A DNA stretch of 64,000 bases from Solen grandis (lineage: Eukaryota; Mollusca; Bivalvia; Adapedonta; Solenidae): NCBI GenBank assembly GCA_021229015.1, contig CM037780.1, positions 64,829,354 to 64,893,353 on the forward strand, written 5' to 3'. Positions 1-10,783 of the stretch are shown here, one piece after another. Positions within the stretch are counted from its first letter, which is position 1. Every line of letters starts with the position of its first letter. The notes below the pieces were generated by a model that was not told the origin of the DNA, searched no databases, and saw only the letters and a program-made list of their open reading frames with translations. The translations under genes were made by a program, and so were the position numbers.

Positions 1-15
1 GTGAGTGTTCACATA

Positions 16-42
16 ATACGCCCCATCTTAAGATGGGCGTAT
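16..42. repeat. Short hairpin, possible element terminus
   Basis: The two arms (16-29 and 30-42) pair as ATACGCCC.ATCTT with AAGATGGGCGTAT, with one bulged C, and are followed by an A-rich run. The same layout (ATACG stem, CGTAT, then AAAAAT) closes the tandem array at 25506-25535. I infer that this is the right end of a related element that lies mostly outside the window. Confidence 0.5.
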
Positions 43-373
43 AAAAAATGCTTGGATCTTCCATCACTTGCTAAAGCGTTACGAACGGTATGGAATCTAT
101 ATTTAGTATTGTATATGATTGACACACTAACGGATTCGTCTAAACGGAACTGGTAACAACGCAATGTTGCGGTATATGTCACGTGGGATAGCAAAATGGG
201 CAAAAATTGTTGAGATTTTCCTGTAGAATGGTGTGATTTTAAATATCACCAGTTGTTATGGGTGCATTTTTTTTCTTTATCGAGTAGGCTTGTTAGATTG
301 ATATCATTCATTATTCAAGTCGTTTAATTCAGTCAAGCGTGGGTTGGGTGGCGAAAAGGCGTTTTATTCTCTC

Positions 374-398
374 TGTGTGTGTGTGTGTGTGTGTGTGT
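374..398. repeat. (TG)n microsatellite
   Basis: An uninterrupted dinucleotide run of about 12 TG units, read directly. Confidence 0.9.
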
Positions 399-639
399 TA
401 TAAACGGTAAACGGGGCTATTTTTTTTACTATATCACTTTGATAGAACTTAAAATTCACGTGGTACTATGTGCCACACCGCTACATCTGTTTATTGCAAG
501 ACAGTGAAAACAAATTAAATGCATTATGATATAAGATCAATACGTACCGGCTTTTGTCAGAATTCTTTGAGAATTAATTAACGCTGCGACAGTTGTATTC
601 AATGCAATTTTAAAATGATATTATCTAGAATTTACAAGT

Positions 640-2016
640 GGGTCATGATGGCCCTGGATCGCTCAACTGGTATCATTAGGCTATGGAAAATCAAGTGAGC
701 CTAAAGGCCAATTTTGACCCAAGGGCCATGATTTGACAAACTTGGTAGAGGTCTAATAGCCCATGTTACATACCAAATATCTAACCTCCAGGCCTTGTGG
801 TTTTTTCCTATATTAACCTTTGTTAAATCAAGTGACCCCTGGGGCAGGGCCAATTTTGACCCTTGGGCCATGATGTGAACACACTTGGTAGATCTCAACT
901 TGGCCATGTTACATACCAAATATCTAAACTCCAGGCCTTTTGGTTTCTGACAGGAAGATTTTCTCTTTTTTTTTCCTAAATAAGCCTATGAAAAATCAGG
1001 TGACCACCGGGGGCGGGGACAACTTTGACAACAGGGTCATGATTTGAACAAACTTGGTAGTGATCTACTAAAAATGCTGCACACCAAATATCTAAACTCC
1101 AGGCCTTGTGGTTTCAGAGAAGAAAATTTTTCAAGTTTTTTTTCCAATATTAGCCTAAGTAAAATCAGGTGACCCCTGGGGCGGCACCAATTTCGACCCC
1201 AGGGCCATGGTATGAACAAATTTGGTAGTGTTCTACTAGACAATGCCGCACACAAAATATCTGAACTCAGGGCCTTGTGGTTTCTGAGAAGAAGAGTTTT
1301 CAAGTTTTTTTCCTATATTAGCTTATGCAAAATCAGGTGACCCCTGGGGCGGGGACAATTTTGACCCAAGGGCCATGATTTGAACAAATTTGATAGAGGT
1401 CTACCAGACAGTGCTACACACCAAATATCTGAAAAGAAGATTTTTTTTTTTTATTAGCCTATGTTAAACCAAGTGTCCCATGGGGCGGGGCCAATTTTGA
1501 CCCCAGAGCCATGATTTGAACAAACTTGGTAGAGGTTCAGTAGGTCTTGTTACATACCAAATATCTAACTTCCAGGCCTTGTGATTTCTGACAAGAAGAT
1601 TTTTTCTAGTTTTTTTCCTATTTAAGTCCATGTAAAATAAAGTGACCGTGGGGAGGGGCCAATTTTGACCCCAGGGCCATGATTGAACAAACTTGGTAGA
1701 GGTCTACTAGACAAAGCCACACACCAAATAAATAAGCTCTATGCCAAGTGGTTTCAGAGAAGAAGATTTTTTAAGATTTCACTTTTAAAATCTATTTTTA
1801 GCTTCTGTGACCTAATTATGCAACAGACCGGAACCATTTGAACAATTTTTATAGGGGATCACCTTAGGAACATCCTTGCAAACTTTGATCACTTTCACAT
1901 CAGTAGTTGCAGAGAAGAAGATCTTAAAGTAAATTGTTGACGACTTTCGACGACGGACGCCAGACAAAGGCTGGTCCCAAAAGCTCACATTGACATTTCG
2001 TGCCAGGTGAGCTTAA
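640..2016 (+). mobile_element. Pearl-like element A: ~168-bp tandem array with hairpin end
   Basis: About seven diverged tandem copies can be aligned on the phrase 'aattttgaccc', at about 711, 852, 1021, 1189, 1358, 1494 and 1662. Spacing is 136-169 bp, mostly 168-169. Each unit also carries 'gtgacccctggggcgggg', 'tttgaacaaacttggta' and 'ccaggccttgtggtt'. The array ends in a GACGACGGACG-type tract (1938-1960) and a terminal hairpin in which AAGCTCAC (1981-1988) pairs with GTGAGCTT (2007-2014), followed by A-rich DNA. This layout matches the molluscan 'pearl' / Helentron-associated tandem-repeat elements. No coding capacity is seen, so it would be non-autonomous. Confidence 0.7.
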
Positions 2017-2529
2017 AATAAAGTACTGGCTGACACTGCGACGTGGAGAACTGTGTAATATGGTGCAAAAAAAAACAATCAACATTGCAGGAAAAATGAC
2101 TCAAAGAAAGTCCCATTAGTGCCTAAAACCTGAACAAAATGGATGCAGAAACGCATTTTTTTTCTATACACAAGTTGATAAAAGTCCAGCGATTTCTTTC
2201 CTTCTTTGATTGGATTTAAGGTCACAACTGTCAAAATAAACGTATATTTCTCTTTTCTGAATAATAAAAATCAACCAATATTGATAGGTATTTCTAAATT
2301 TGGAATTGCAAGCCTGTTCCGGTGATTCTTCGTTTGACTCTTCATAAAACTACCCGAGAACATCGTCGACCCTAAGGTACCCACCTCACTCAGACTTCTC
2401 ACTTTAAAACTGATGATGGACAGCCTTTCTGCACACATACCTTATCTATGTTTTTCACATATCTTTAGAGATAAAACAAAGACAAGCTATTTTCAATCTC
2501 CTGCAAACTGCAATGTCTTGAACGGGTGT
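2017..2529. other. Non-coding, nothing recognised
   Basis: AT-rich DNA with no supported ORF, RNA gene or clear repeat. Confidence 0.5.
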
Positions 2530-2752
2530 TTAAGGGTCATAGTGTCAATATGTTTTTATTTTTGCTAACATTTGCCACCAGTAAAGAGCCAGGCCAGCCT
2601 GCACATCCGTGCAGGCTGGCCTGGCTCTTCACTGTTGGCTGACCAACTACAAGTTTTCATTTTGTTATCCCTAAAATTGATAATGGACAGATCAAAAAAA
2701 GGTGCCGGCCAAGTCCATTTGATAAATTCAGCAGGTTAAGGGTTAACGTAAC
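2530..2752. mobile_element. MITE-like element with near-perfect hairpin
   Basis: The core is a perfect 21-bp inverted repeat (2584-2604 and 2609-2629) with a 4-base loop. It extends outward with single mismatches to roughly 2574-2639. The right edge reads GGG then TTAA (about 2746-2752), the terminus of TTAA-targeting piggyBac-like elements. A matching TTAA-CCC left end was not found, so the left boundary is uncertain and the element may be truncated. Confidence 0.5.
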
Positions 2753-3361
2753 TTTAGCCATGGAGCTTTACTGGCAGTAACTGCCGTAACGGCCAGATGA
2801 GAAGTGTGCTGATTGTAAATAGTTAGATAGGCACCATGCTCTATTCTTTGGAAACATTACAAGAAGTATCGGAAACTTACAAGTTTATTGTGGTCGACTG
2901 ACTAGGAGGACAGGGCCTACCACATCTTTGACGAAGAAATCGAGGAGACATGGCACTAGGCTTATAATGTACTGTCTCCTTATTCGTCATCTTTCGCAGA
3001 CACTTTCGTGAAACCATTACAATTAAAATATTTTCATATTGTTTTTATTCATTTTTACTGGTCATTTGTTAAATGTCCAACTGTTTTCATGTAAAAAAAT
3101 ATATATATGAATACAAAAATTTCCTGAATGTTCTTGGCAAAAAATCTTTACGCAAATTCCCCATGATACCCTTTGTCCAAATGACCACACTTCAGGTCCC
3201 TAGCGCTGCAATCTCATTAAAATCATATCCTCTACTATACGCGATTAGGACCTGACAACACCGTGTTAGGGGTCACGTCAGATTGACCTTTAATGACTTT
3301 ATATTCATAAACAAGTGCTCGATTTTGAACCAATTAAATAGCGCGTTTCAAACAAAAAAAA
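2753..3361. other. Non-coding, nothing recognised
   Basis: AT-rich sequence. A 60-codon open frame at 3073-3255 has no coding character. Confidence 0.5.
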
Positions 3362-3445
3362 GTGCAGTTTGACCGGGACTCGAACCCGAGGCCTTTTGCT
3401 TACAGTGCGAATTCTCTACCGAATGAGCTACCGCTCTATCGAGCT
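3362..3445 (-). repeat. tRNA-like sequence (tRNA pseudogene or SINE head)
   Basis: On the minus strand a good T-arm can be read (stem TCGGG / CCCGG around TTCGAGT). It is preceded by an imperfect anticodon stem with a TGT-type loop and a D-arm-like GGTAGCTCATTCGGTAGAGA. The candidate 7-bp acceptor stem does not pair. I therefore call it tRNA-derived and not a functional tRNA. Confidence 0.5.
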
Positions 3446-4006
3446 ACCCTGCCACTCAGACATCTTTCTACCCTATTGTGAGATTGATGCGGTTCCTTTC
3501 CCCTGATATACCGAACGATTCTGTAGACGCCGATTTGACTGACTTACTAGTATACAAAGGTCAATCTGAGACGACCCTCTATACGATGTGGTCAGATCAG
3601 GTCAGATTTTTTTCAATGTTTTCGACGTTGTCATTATTAGCTGTTTACAAATGACTGCAATCATTAAGTACTTTACAAGTTTACCTATTATTTTATTTCA
3701 GTCACGCTTTTACCCATGCGAGTAACGGTATTTTTTTCTATAACAATGGTTATCTTATATTTTGAACAAGCGCTACGTTCGAATGCTCCGCAAGGACCTT
3801 AGACCTTAGGAGTCAAGGTCATTTGATGAAGGTCAGGGTACCTGGCTGGTAGAACTTATCAAGGTGCATGCACCTGTAAAGTTTGAAGGCTATAGGTGGA
3901 AGGATTTCCGTGTTATGTTCAATGTTAAGTTTTGTGACAGCAGGGTCTCTGTAATACTATACGGTATTTCGCCGAGTTACTTATCTTTGGGTTTAGGTCT
4001 TGGGGC
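3446..4006. other. Non-coding, nothing recognised
   Basis: No supported gene or repeat was seen. Confidence 0.4.
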
Positions 4007-4225
4007 ATGGTTATAAGGGCAGCCAAGCGAGTGGTGCAGTTTATGATTGCAAACAATTCAATGTATCATCCTGTGTCCCCTCGTCTCCAGAAAAGAGGAA
4101 TCAGTATCCACGGCCATATTAAGTATGTCCCAGCGATTTACAAGTCTGACAAGGCCAGACTTGTAAACAACACATACACAGGTTTGTCAAGGGCCCTTCT
4201 TGTCAACAAAGTGACCAGTCCCTGA
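4007..4225 (+). CDS. Unassigned 72-codon ORF, possibly an exon fragment
   Basis: The frame begins MVIRAAKRVVQFMIANNSM and ends ...LLVNKVTSP before TGA. Its base composition is richer in G+C than the flanks and codon use looks coding-like, but I recognise no domain and see no neighbouring exon. It contains a perfect 12-bp inverted repeat (TTTACAAGTCTG / CAGACTTGTAAA, about 4137-4167), which suggests it could instead be part of a mobile element. Treat it as hypothetical. Confidence 0.2.
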   Translation: MVIRAAKRVVQFMIANNSMYHPVSPRLQKRGISIHGHIKYVPAIYKSDKARLVNNTYTGLSRALLVNKVTSP

Positions 4226-5639
4226 CAGATACACATACGGTATGGCACGTAAATAAACACCCCATGTTATACTTATTGGGAAAAGTTTTAGTTAGTATTT
4301 TTTTCTATTTTTCTAACTTTCAATAAATTTTCTGAATTCATTGTTCATTGTTTTATCACGGAGTTAGGTATTTACATATCTGGTTTTATGTTGTATGAGT
4401 TTAATCTTCTCTTACTACGCATACAAATAACCCTTATTCTAACATATAGTTCATCAGGATAGTTTTATATGTTTATTTTTCGAAAAACACTCTTGACTGG
4501 CATCTCTTTCTGTGATACCGTCTAACGATTAGCAACTCTTGCAGCGAGAAGATACGAATGTAACCCATAAACAGAACCCTTTTTATGGCATTTTTCCTTT
4601 AAATGGTATTCAGCACTAGATTTGTGAATTTAGCTGAAACAGTTTCTACTCATACTTACTTGAAGTACAGACTATAGGTCCACTAAAGAGGCACATTTAT
4701 ATCATTCCCTGCATTTTATTAGAAATAGACAGAAATCATTCACAATGTTGACACAAGAGCATTATTCGGACAATATCTCTTGAGTTACGGTCTATCATCA
4801 TGTCGTAAAAAAATCCCTTCCGATAAATAACTATAAAGGGGGATAAAGGGGCGTTTCAGCGGGTTACAACTGATTTTATCTCTTTTTTTTAATTTCTCAT
4901 TTATTTTTTGTAGAACTAGATTCTTGAATTAAAAATATGATTTGCCAAATTTTGAGGGTCCAAAAAGTCACATTTTATTGTTTTTCACATTTGGCTTAAA
5001 TTTCGAAAAAAATATTTTAAGTTAAAAACAAACAAACGTGGTATAGAATACATTGTTTTACATTTTCGTTTACATTTTTTATCAGAGGATTGAATCTGAC
5101 AAAGAAAATCTGTCCGTTGAATTTTTTTATCAAGAAATATATATATAATTTCATAGCTTCATACATTTTGGTCCCGACACAATTTTTGATTTTGCTGGTT
5201 TTGTATTTCCCATGCATATTTGATAGTAATTTCACCTGAAACTTACAAAACACATCATAAAGTTACAAATTGTGATAAACTGTTCTGAAATATTATGTTG
5301 ATATGTAATTAAAGTATGTAGAATGCAATCTTTCTATTTTTCAAAAGGGGTATGATTATGTAATGATTATGTGGATGACCCCTTTTGCTTTGGATTCCAT
5401 TTCATCAATGTCTAGGTCCTTTTGTATGTTGGAGGTTTTTTTCATCTTTTTCTTTTCTTTCACTCCATCACAATCTCTTGAGAATGTCTCAACAAGTGTC
5501 AAAGTACGCATACATTTTATTGACTGGGGGAAGATCCGTATTTATTTGTAATATAATAATTGAGAAATGCTCTCCCCATAACATTTTGACAGGTTATTTC
5601 ACTACCATTCATTTTTATCCAATATTAATTTGGTGTCAG
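4226..5639. other. AT-rich non-coding DNA
   Basis: Open frames here are short, AT-rich and without recognisable protein features. Confidence 0.5.
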
Positions 5640-5700
5640 ATGATTTTTGTTATTGTCCTTTGTTCATTTGTTCACAACAAAGGACAATAACAAAAATCAT
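5640..5700. repeat. Perfect 25-bp inverted repeat
   Basis: Arms 5640-5664 and 5676-5700 are perfectly complementary (TGATTTTTGTTATTG... against its reverse complement) around an 11-base loop. A hairpin this regular in AT-rich DNA suggests a tiny foldback element or a structural arm of one. No target-site duplication is obvious. Confidence 0.8.
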
Positions 5701-6039
5701 TTGACGTTGTTTTAAATCATGTAATAAGCAACCGTCTGTATGCCTATTCACATCGTCGGATTCGAACCATCAACCGGTGTATGGAGAGTAACGTCATCAG
5801 CAGCCATGGTTTTACCCGACGATGACGTCATCTGGTAGTGTATGTACAACGTGAATTTTGTATTTTAAGTATGCATAACGCTTTTCTCAAACATTTCCTG
5901 ACCAGCCTGTTTGCCAAAACCATTTTGTAACCGTTTTTACAAAATGTGGAAATGCAAATACAAGAGAAACTATAACAGAAATCATTTAAAAGTCGCACGG
6001 ATTCTGACGGTTGATGTATAATAAACTTGCACGTTTTCA
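5701..6039. other. Non-coding, nothing firmly recognised
   Basis: The minus strand contains a pol III B-box-like GGTTCGAATCC (about 5763-5773) inside a 9-bp outer stem, but no convincing tRNA or SINE fold. Confidence 0.4.
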
Positions 6040-6905
6040 GACGTCAGAACAGGCCAATTTTGACACCAGGGCCATGATTAGAAAACTTGGTTCAGGTCTA
6101 CAAGGCCATGTTACATACCAAGGATTTTTTGGTTTCTGACAAGAAAATCTTTTAAGTTTTTTTCTTAAATAGGTCTAATGTAAAATCAAGTGACCCATGG
6201 GGCGTGGCCAACAAACCTGGTGGATGTTCTTAAGACCATGTTACATATCACATTAAATATCTAAACTTCCAATCTTGTTGTTTCTGACAAGAAGATATTT
6301 CTAGTTTTTCCTAAAAGAGTCTATGTAAAATCAAGTGACTCCTGGCGTGGAGCCAGTTTTTGAACCCTGGGGCGAGTCTCAAATATATCCCAATGGCTAA
6401 GACTTGAACAAACTTGGTAAATTTCCATTAAACAATGCCACACACTAAATAACTTAGCTCTAAGCCTTGCTGTTTCGGAGAAGATATTTATCTAGTTTTT
6501 TTCCTATATAACTCTATGTAAAATTAAGTGACCCCTGGGATGGGGCCAATTTTGACCCCAGGGCTATGACTTGAACATACTTGGTAGAGGTCCACTGGAC
6601 AATGCCACACTTTATATCTTAGCTCTAGGCCTTGTGGTTTCGAAGGAGAATTTTCTAGTTTATCTTATGTAAAATCAAGTGACCCCTGAGGCAGTGCCAA
6701 TTTTGAAACCAGGGGCTACGATTTGAAAGAAAAAATGACAGAGATCCACTAGACAATGCCACACACTAAATACCTTAGCTCTATGTCTGCGTTTCGGAGA
6801 CGATTTTTAAAGTTTGAAATCTATTTTTAGCTCTTGTGACCCAGATATGCAATGCAAAGAACATTACAGGCAAGTTTATCCTCAGGTACTTGAGGATAGG
6901 AACCT
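6040..6905 (+). mobile_element. Pearl-like array B, same units as array A
   Basis: Diverged copies of the array A unit can be read: 'caattttgacc', 'gggccatgatt', 'aaatcaagtgaccc' and 'acaatgccacacac' recur about every 150-170 bp. Near the right end a small hairpin (TATCCTCA ... TGAGGATA, about 6877-6900) is seen. The matching closing sequence (GTGGACGACGGACA ... GTGCTCATGTGAGC) lies farther on at about 7189-7240, so the element may be interrupted or rearranged. Confidence 0.6.
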
Positions 6906-7489
6906 AGCTGTGCCCCCACCCCCTTCACATACACACACGAAGCGCTTTGAATATAGCGGTTTTAACTTTAATTCGCCATTTACATTGAATTAATGTATCA
7001 AAATATTCACATTCAAATAAATCTAACGTTTACTATTCATGTCTTTATAAATAAAAAAATCACTATTATGTATAGACTATCGTGTTGTTGTTGTTTTCTT
7101 ATTGATAAAGACAGGGTCCTGTACTCAAGTACCTGTGGTTTTATCAAATCTGGCACAGTGGTTTCAGAGTAGATGTCGGTTGAACAATTTGTGGACGACG
7201 GACAGCCATTGATCCTAAAAGATACGTGCTCATGTGAGCCAAAAATCTGTTGCTTAACCACTGTTTTTGTTCAAGTCTTGGCCCCAGTCTGTAATACCCA
7301 TGTTTATGCACTGACGAATGGATTTACCGGTAAATTTCGTATTTAGCTTTCAATAATTGATGGCACATGCGTGCAAGTATTGTTTAATTCTGTGTGTCAT
7401 ATATGAACATATTGCAGCGATAGTTCTTTTGAAGAGTTGTGTTGTTTCATCTGCTACATTGCATCCCGAACTGTGAAGGCCAATATAAT

Positions 7490-7492
<3 letters not shown>
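6906..7492. other. Non-coding, with a pearl-type 3' end
   Basis: Positions about 7175-7245 read GAACAATTTGTGGACGACGG followed by GATCCTAAAAG and TGCTCATGTGAGC, the shared 3' terminus of the pearl-like family. The rest is unremarkable. Confidence 0.5.

Positions 7493-7527
<35 letters not shown>
7493..7527. repeat. Poly(T) tract
   Basis: 35 consecutive T, immediately upstream of SINE-like sequence. Confidence 0.9.
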
Positions 7528-7533
<6 letters not shown>

Positions 7534-7650
7534 AAGAAGAGTACCATAACAGTCGATCCCATGGAACTTCGAGCCCCTGTGTTTCTGGCTGGCTGTTTGT
7601 TCTTTCCCATAATAGAATATTTCAACCGAGGATCGGCAACTTTGCTTAAT

Positions 7651-7752
7651 GTCCGCGGTGGCCGAATGGTTAGAGTCCGCCTTGGGAGCGGTAGGTCGTG
7701 GGTTCGATCCCCGGCCGCGATATAACAAAGTCGTAAATATGGTACCGATATA
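7651..7752 (+). mobile_element. tRNA-derived SINE, copy 1 (abuts gap)
   Basis: It starts with a tRNA-like head: an A-box-like GGTGGCCGAATGGTTAGAG, an anticodon-like stem CCGC-CTTGGGA-GCGG and the B box GGTTCGATCC. It continues into 'ataacaaagtcgtaaata' and ends at GGTACCGATATA, where the 100-N gap begins. The same head and tail are found on the minus strand at 21075-21181, which defines a dispersed family. Confidence 0.65.
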
Positions 7753-7852
7753 NNNNNNNNNNNNNNNNNNNNNNNNNNNNNNNNNNNNNNNNNNNNNNNN
7801 NNNNNNNNNNNNNNNNNNNNNNNNNNNNNNNNNNNNNNNNNNNNNNNNNNNN
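7753..7852. other. Assembly gap (100 N)
   Basis: A run of exactly 100 N, the usual scaffolding placeholder, so its true length is unknown. Confidence 1.
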
Positions 7853-8640
7853 TTAATATATTCCTTCCAATAGTTATTTTTTGTTAATTTATTTTAACTA
7901 AGCTTTTCAGTTAACATATATTGTAATAATCAACATTTTGTTATATCAAAGCATTTCAAATAAATATTTATGGTCAATGTTAAAGTTTCATTAATAAATA
8001 TTTGATTTTATTTATCAAAATTCAATAGTTCATAAAAATATTTCATCAAATACTTAAGTATACTATGCCAAAAATACAAGATTTAATTCAGTCATCTTTG
8101 CGTGAACATTCCTATTTTTTGTTAAAGTTTTACATGCAATTTACTATCAAAGTTTTATCTCAATAACCATCTATGGTATTGACTTGAAATTTTATGAATA
8201 TTTTTCATGAGCATCATATAGCCAGAATGTATCCAGTTCACATGCAGATGATTCCATGTAAATGTATGGCATGTAAGGCAATGAATAAATCATAGAAAAC
8301 TATTGAAAGAATTAAATATTATTCTTTCAAAATAACTTATTTCAATATCAAAGTTAACATCTCCATATTTATTATCATTTTATACTAACTGATGGTGAAA
8401 AAATATGAATGTATCCAGTTCACATGCAGATGATTCCATGTAAATGTATGGCATGTAAGGCAATGAATAAATCATGGAATGTTACATATTCATAATCAAA
8501 TATACCGTAAGCATTAGAGTTTACAGTAAAACGGATTTTTTTTTACATATCTATATCACTCACAGTATGGATGATATGGATATTATCTCATCAGTTAGTA
8601 TAAAATTTACATAATTTACATTTTAATTTTTTTTTCCAAC
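7853..8640. repeat. AT-rich DNA with a 72-bp direct repeat
   Basis: Positions 8225-8297 and 8407-8479 are nearly identical (both begin GAATGTATCCAGTTCACATG), 182 bp apart. A short inverted pair (TTTTATACTAACTGATG near 8383 and its complement near 8592) brackets the second copy. No coding region is supported. Confidence 0.6.
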
Positions 8641-9580
8641 AATGCAATTTCTAATTGCAATTTCCTATATTAAAAGGGGCATAACTCCTGACCTAATGAA
8701 CGGATCTCAGCCATAATCGAACTCAATCGAGACCTTATGGTCATAAGCATTGTCATAAAGTTTGAAGAGGATTGCTCAAAAGATGAAGATGCTAGAGAGT
8801 AAACAAAGCGAAATATGTCATTTTTTGAATATTAAAAGGGGCATAACTTCTGAACTAATTGACGGATCTCAGCATTAATCGAACTCAATCGAGACCTTAT
8901 GGTCATAAACATTGTAATATAGTTTGAAGATGATTGCTCAAAAGATGAAGATGCTAGAGTGTAAACAACGTGAAATCTGGCATTTTTTATATTAAAAGGG
9001 GCTTAACTCCTGACTTAATCAACTGATCTCAGTCATAATCAAACTCAATCGAGACCTTATGGTCATAAGCATTGCCATAAAGTTTGAAGAGGATTGCTCA
9101 AAAGATGAAGATGCTAGAGAGTAAACAAAGTGAAATATGTCATTTTTTGAATATTAAAAGGGGCATTTCTCCTGACCTAATTGATGAATCTCAGCCATAA
9201 TCGAACTCAATCGAGACCTTATGGTCATAAGCATTGCCATAAAGTTTGGTCGTGATTTTATGGTTATAAACATTGATATAAAGTTTGAAGATAATTGCTC
9301 ATGAAATGAAGATGCTAGAGTGCAAACAATGTGAAATCTGGCTTTTTTTAATTTTAAAAGGGGCATAACTCCTGACCCAATGTTATGATATCGGCCATAA
9401 TCAAACTTGGCCGAGATTTTATGGTTATAAACATTGTTTTAAAGTTTGAAGATAATTGCTCATAAAATGAAGATGCTAGAGTGCAAACGAACAAATTGTG
9501 GACGACGGACGGACGACGGACAATCATTGATCCTAAAAGCTAATCCTGAGCACACATGCTCAGGTGAGCTAAAAAGCTAT
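8641..9580 (+). mobile_element. Pearl-like element C: ~161-bp tandem array with hairpin end
   Basis: Five copies align on 'taaaaggggcataactcctg', starting at 8671, 8833, 8993, 9155 and 9355. Spacing is 160-162 bp, except the fourth interval (200 bp), which carries an internal partial duplication. The array closes with GTGGACGACGGACGGACGAC, then GATCCTAAAAGC, then a perfect hairpin CCTGAGCA (9545-9552) / TGCTCAGG (9557-9564), GTGAGCTAAAAA. The core unit differs from arrays A and B but the terminus is the same. Confidence 0.75.
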
Positions 9581-9607
9581 AATTCTTAACTATTGAAAGA
9601 ACAGAGA

Positions 9608-9757
9608 CGAAAGCCACATGACACAAAAACAACACACACACACAAAAAAAGCACACACTTTCCTGCTATGGTCGCTTAGAAAGAAAGCCACATGACACAA
9701 AAAACAACACACAAACAAAAGCACACAAACACACTTTCCTGCTATAGTCACTTAGAA
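9608..9757. repeat. Tandem duplication, ~75 bp x2
   Basis: Two adjacent copies begin AGAAAGCCACATGACAC and end CTTTCCTGCTAT.GTC.CTTA. They differ by small changes in the CA-rich middle. Confidence 0.8.
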
Positions 9758-9840
9758 AGAAAATCGAATCCGCTCTCTGCTTCTATCATAATAATCCAGA
9801 ATCCGGTCGTTCAAAAGTAGGTAATTCACCAAGACCTGAT

Positions 9841-10695
9841 TTATATTTTAAACAACATGTCTATAATTTTCACATTTTTTGTAATGTGCTGAGAAAATAC
9901 TTCGAAATGATTGAAACATGAACAAGTAGAACAGTACTGACTTGAACACTCGTCTGCTTCAGCATTTGCCCCAGGATGGCTGTAATGAACTCCCATCGGA
10001 CACAGCTGGCAGTCCTCAAATCATCTACAGGATCCCCCAGATTGGCAGCATGCTGTAATAAAGCAAGTCATAGCTGTCAAAAGTAAAACAAACCAACATG
10101 ACTCAAAACTAGGACTTTCACCATGTTCCAGTGGTAACATACGTAATTTCATTTAAACCATATCCTAACTGATGCTCGCTTGGTGGGTTCTAATGAAATT
10201 GCATTAAAGGTAGACACAAACTAATCATTGACTAGTACAGAAATCCTTATTTTGCGGATATCACCACAATATTTTCAAATTCAAACTGTTTTGCAAACCC
10301 TGTATAGAAAATTTCAATATTATTTCCTAATTAGTAGTCGGGACTTGAAGGTCAATTTCAGTTGACCTTCTTAGGGATGTTAGTATAGAAGCGAAATGAA
10401 GAGCTAATCTTAATGAGATTGTAACAAACAACTGGATCCAAAGGTTGTGGGGTCCAACCCCATTGGGAGCAAGGATTTTTCATGACCTTTCAAGATGCAA
10501 AGTACTGGTCCAACTCAGGAACTGTTAAGAGATTTGTGTCGTGTGTGTACACGAGTACTTTTCTACAGAAAACTACCCAGATTATATAACAAAATAAACA
10601 TGATCCATGTCATGGCAACAGAAAGAATAAAATTAATGAAACTTTAAAAATCATCTTCAAAACTACTGGCCAGATTTCAAAATGTTTTAGTACAG
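9841..10695. repeat. Long direct repeat, copy 1
   Basis: About 855 bp is repeated at an offset of 943 bp (10784-11648) with only scattered substitutions and small indels. The two copies are separated by about 90 bp of unrelated sequence. Each contains the exon-like segment listed separately. High identity in both exon-like and non-coding parts points to a recent segmental duplication. Confidence 0.9.
9942..10052 (-). CDS. Orphan exon candidate, copy 1
   Basis: On the minus strand a 37-codon frame is flanked by an acceptor (tttattacag) and a donor (GTCAGT). It reads HAANLGDPVDDLRTASCVRW then EFITAILGQMLKQTSVQ, is open throughout in phase 0 and has amphipathic character. I do not recognise the family. 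No partner exon was found nearby. It could be an internal exon of a gene with very long introns, an exon remnant, or a piece of a mobile element. Confidence 0.4.
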
Positions 10696-10783
10696 ATGTT
10701 TCTTGGGTAATCCTCTACCAAGATTGCTCAAAGTATTCCGATCCGTTAAAAAACATGGCCGCTAGAGGTGGGGCCAATTTGCC

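Larger units (their letters stand above)
1..639. other. Non-coding repeat flank
   Basis: No coding region is supported here. The stretch holds a short terminal-type hairpin near its left end and a TG microsatellite, both listed separately, in otherwise AT-rich unique-looking DNA. Confidence 0.6.

Noticed and set aside
3362..3445. Functional tRNA-Thr
   Set aside because: A T-arm and an anticodon-like loop are present but the acceptor stem does not pair, so it is listed only as tRNA-like.
5690..5830. Possible tRNA on the minus strand (B box and a 9-bp outer stem CATCGTCGG / CCGACGATG)
   Set aside because: The outer stem overlaps the bases needed for the T-arm, and no D-arm or anticodon arm forms.
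7350..7625. 91-codon minus frame containing a poly-lysine run
   Set aside because: The lysines come from the poly(T) tract at 7493-7527.
7649..7873. 74-codon frame running through the N gap
   Set aside because: It is an artefact of translating a tRNA-like SINE and undetermined bases.
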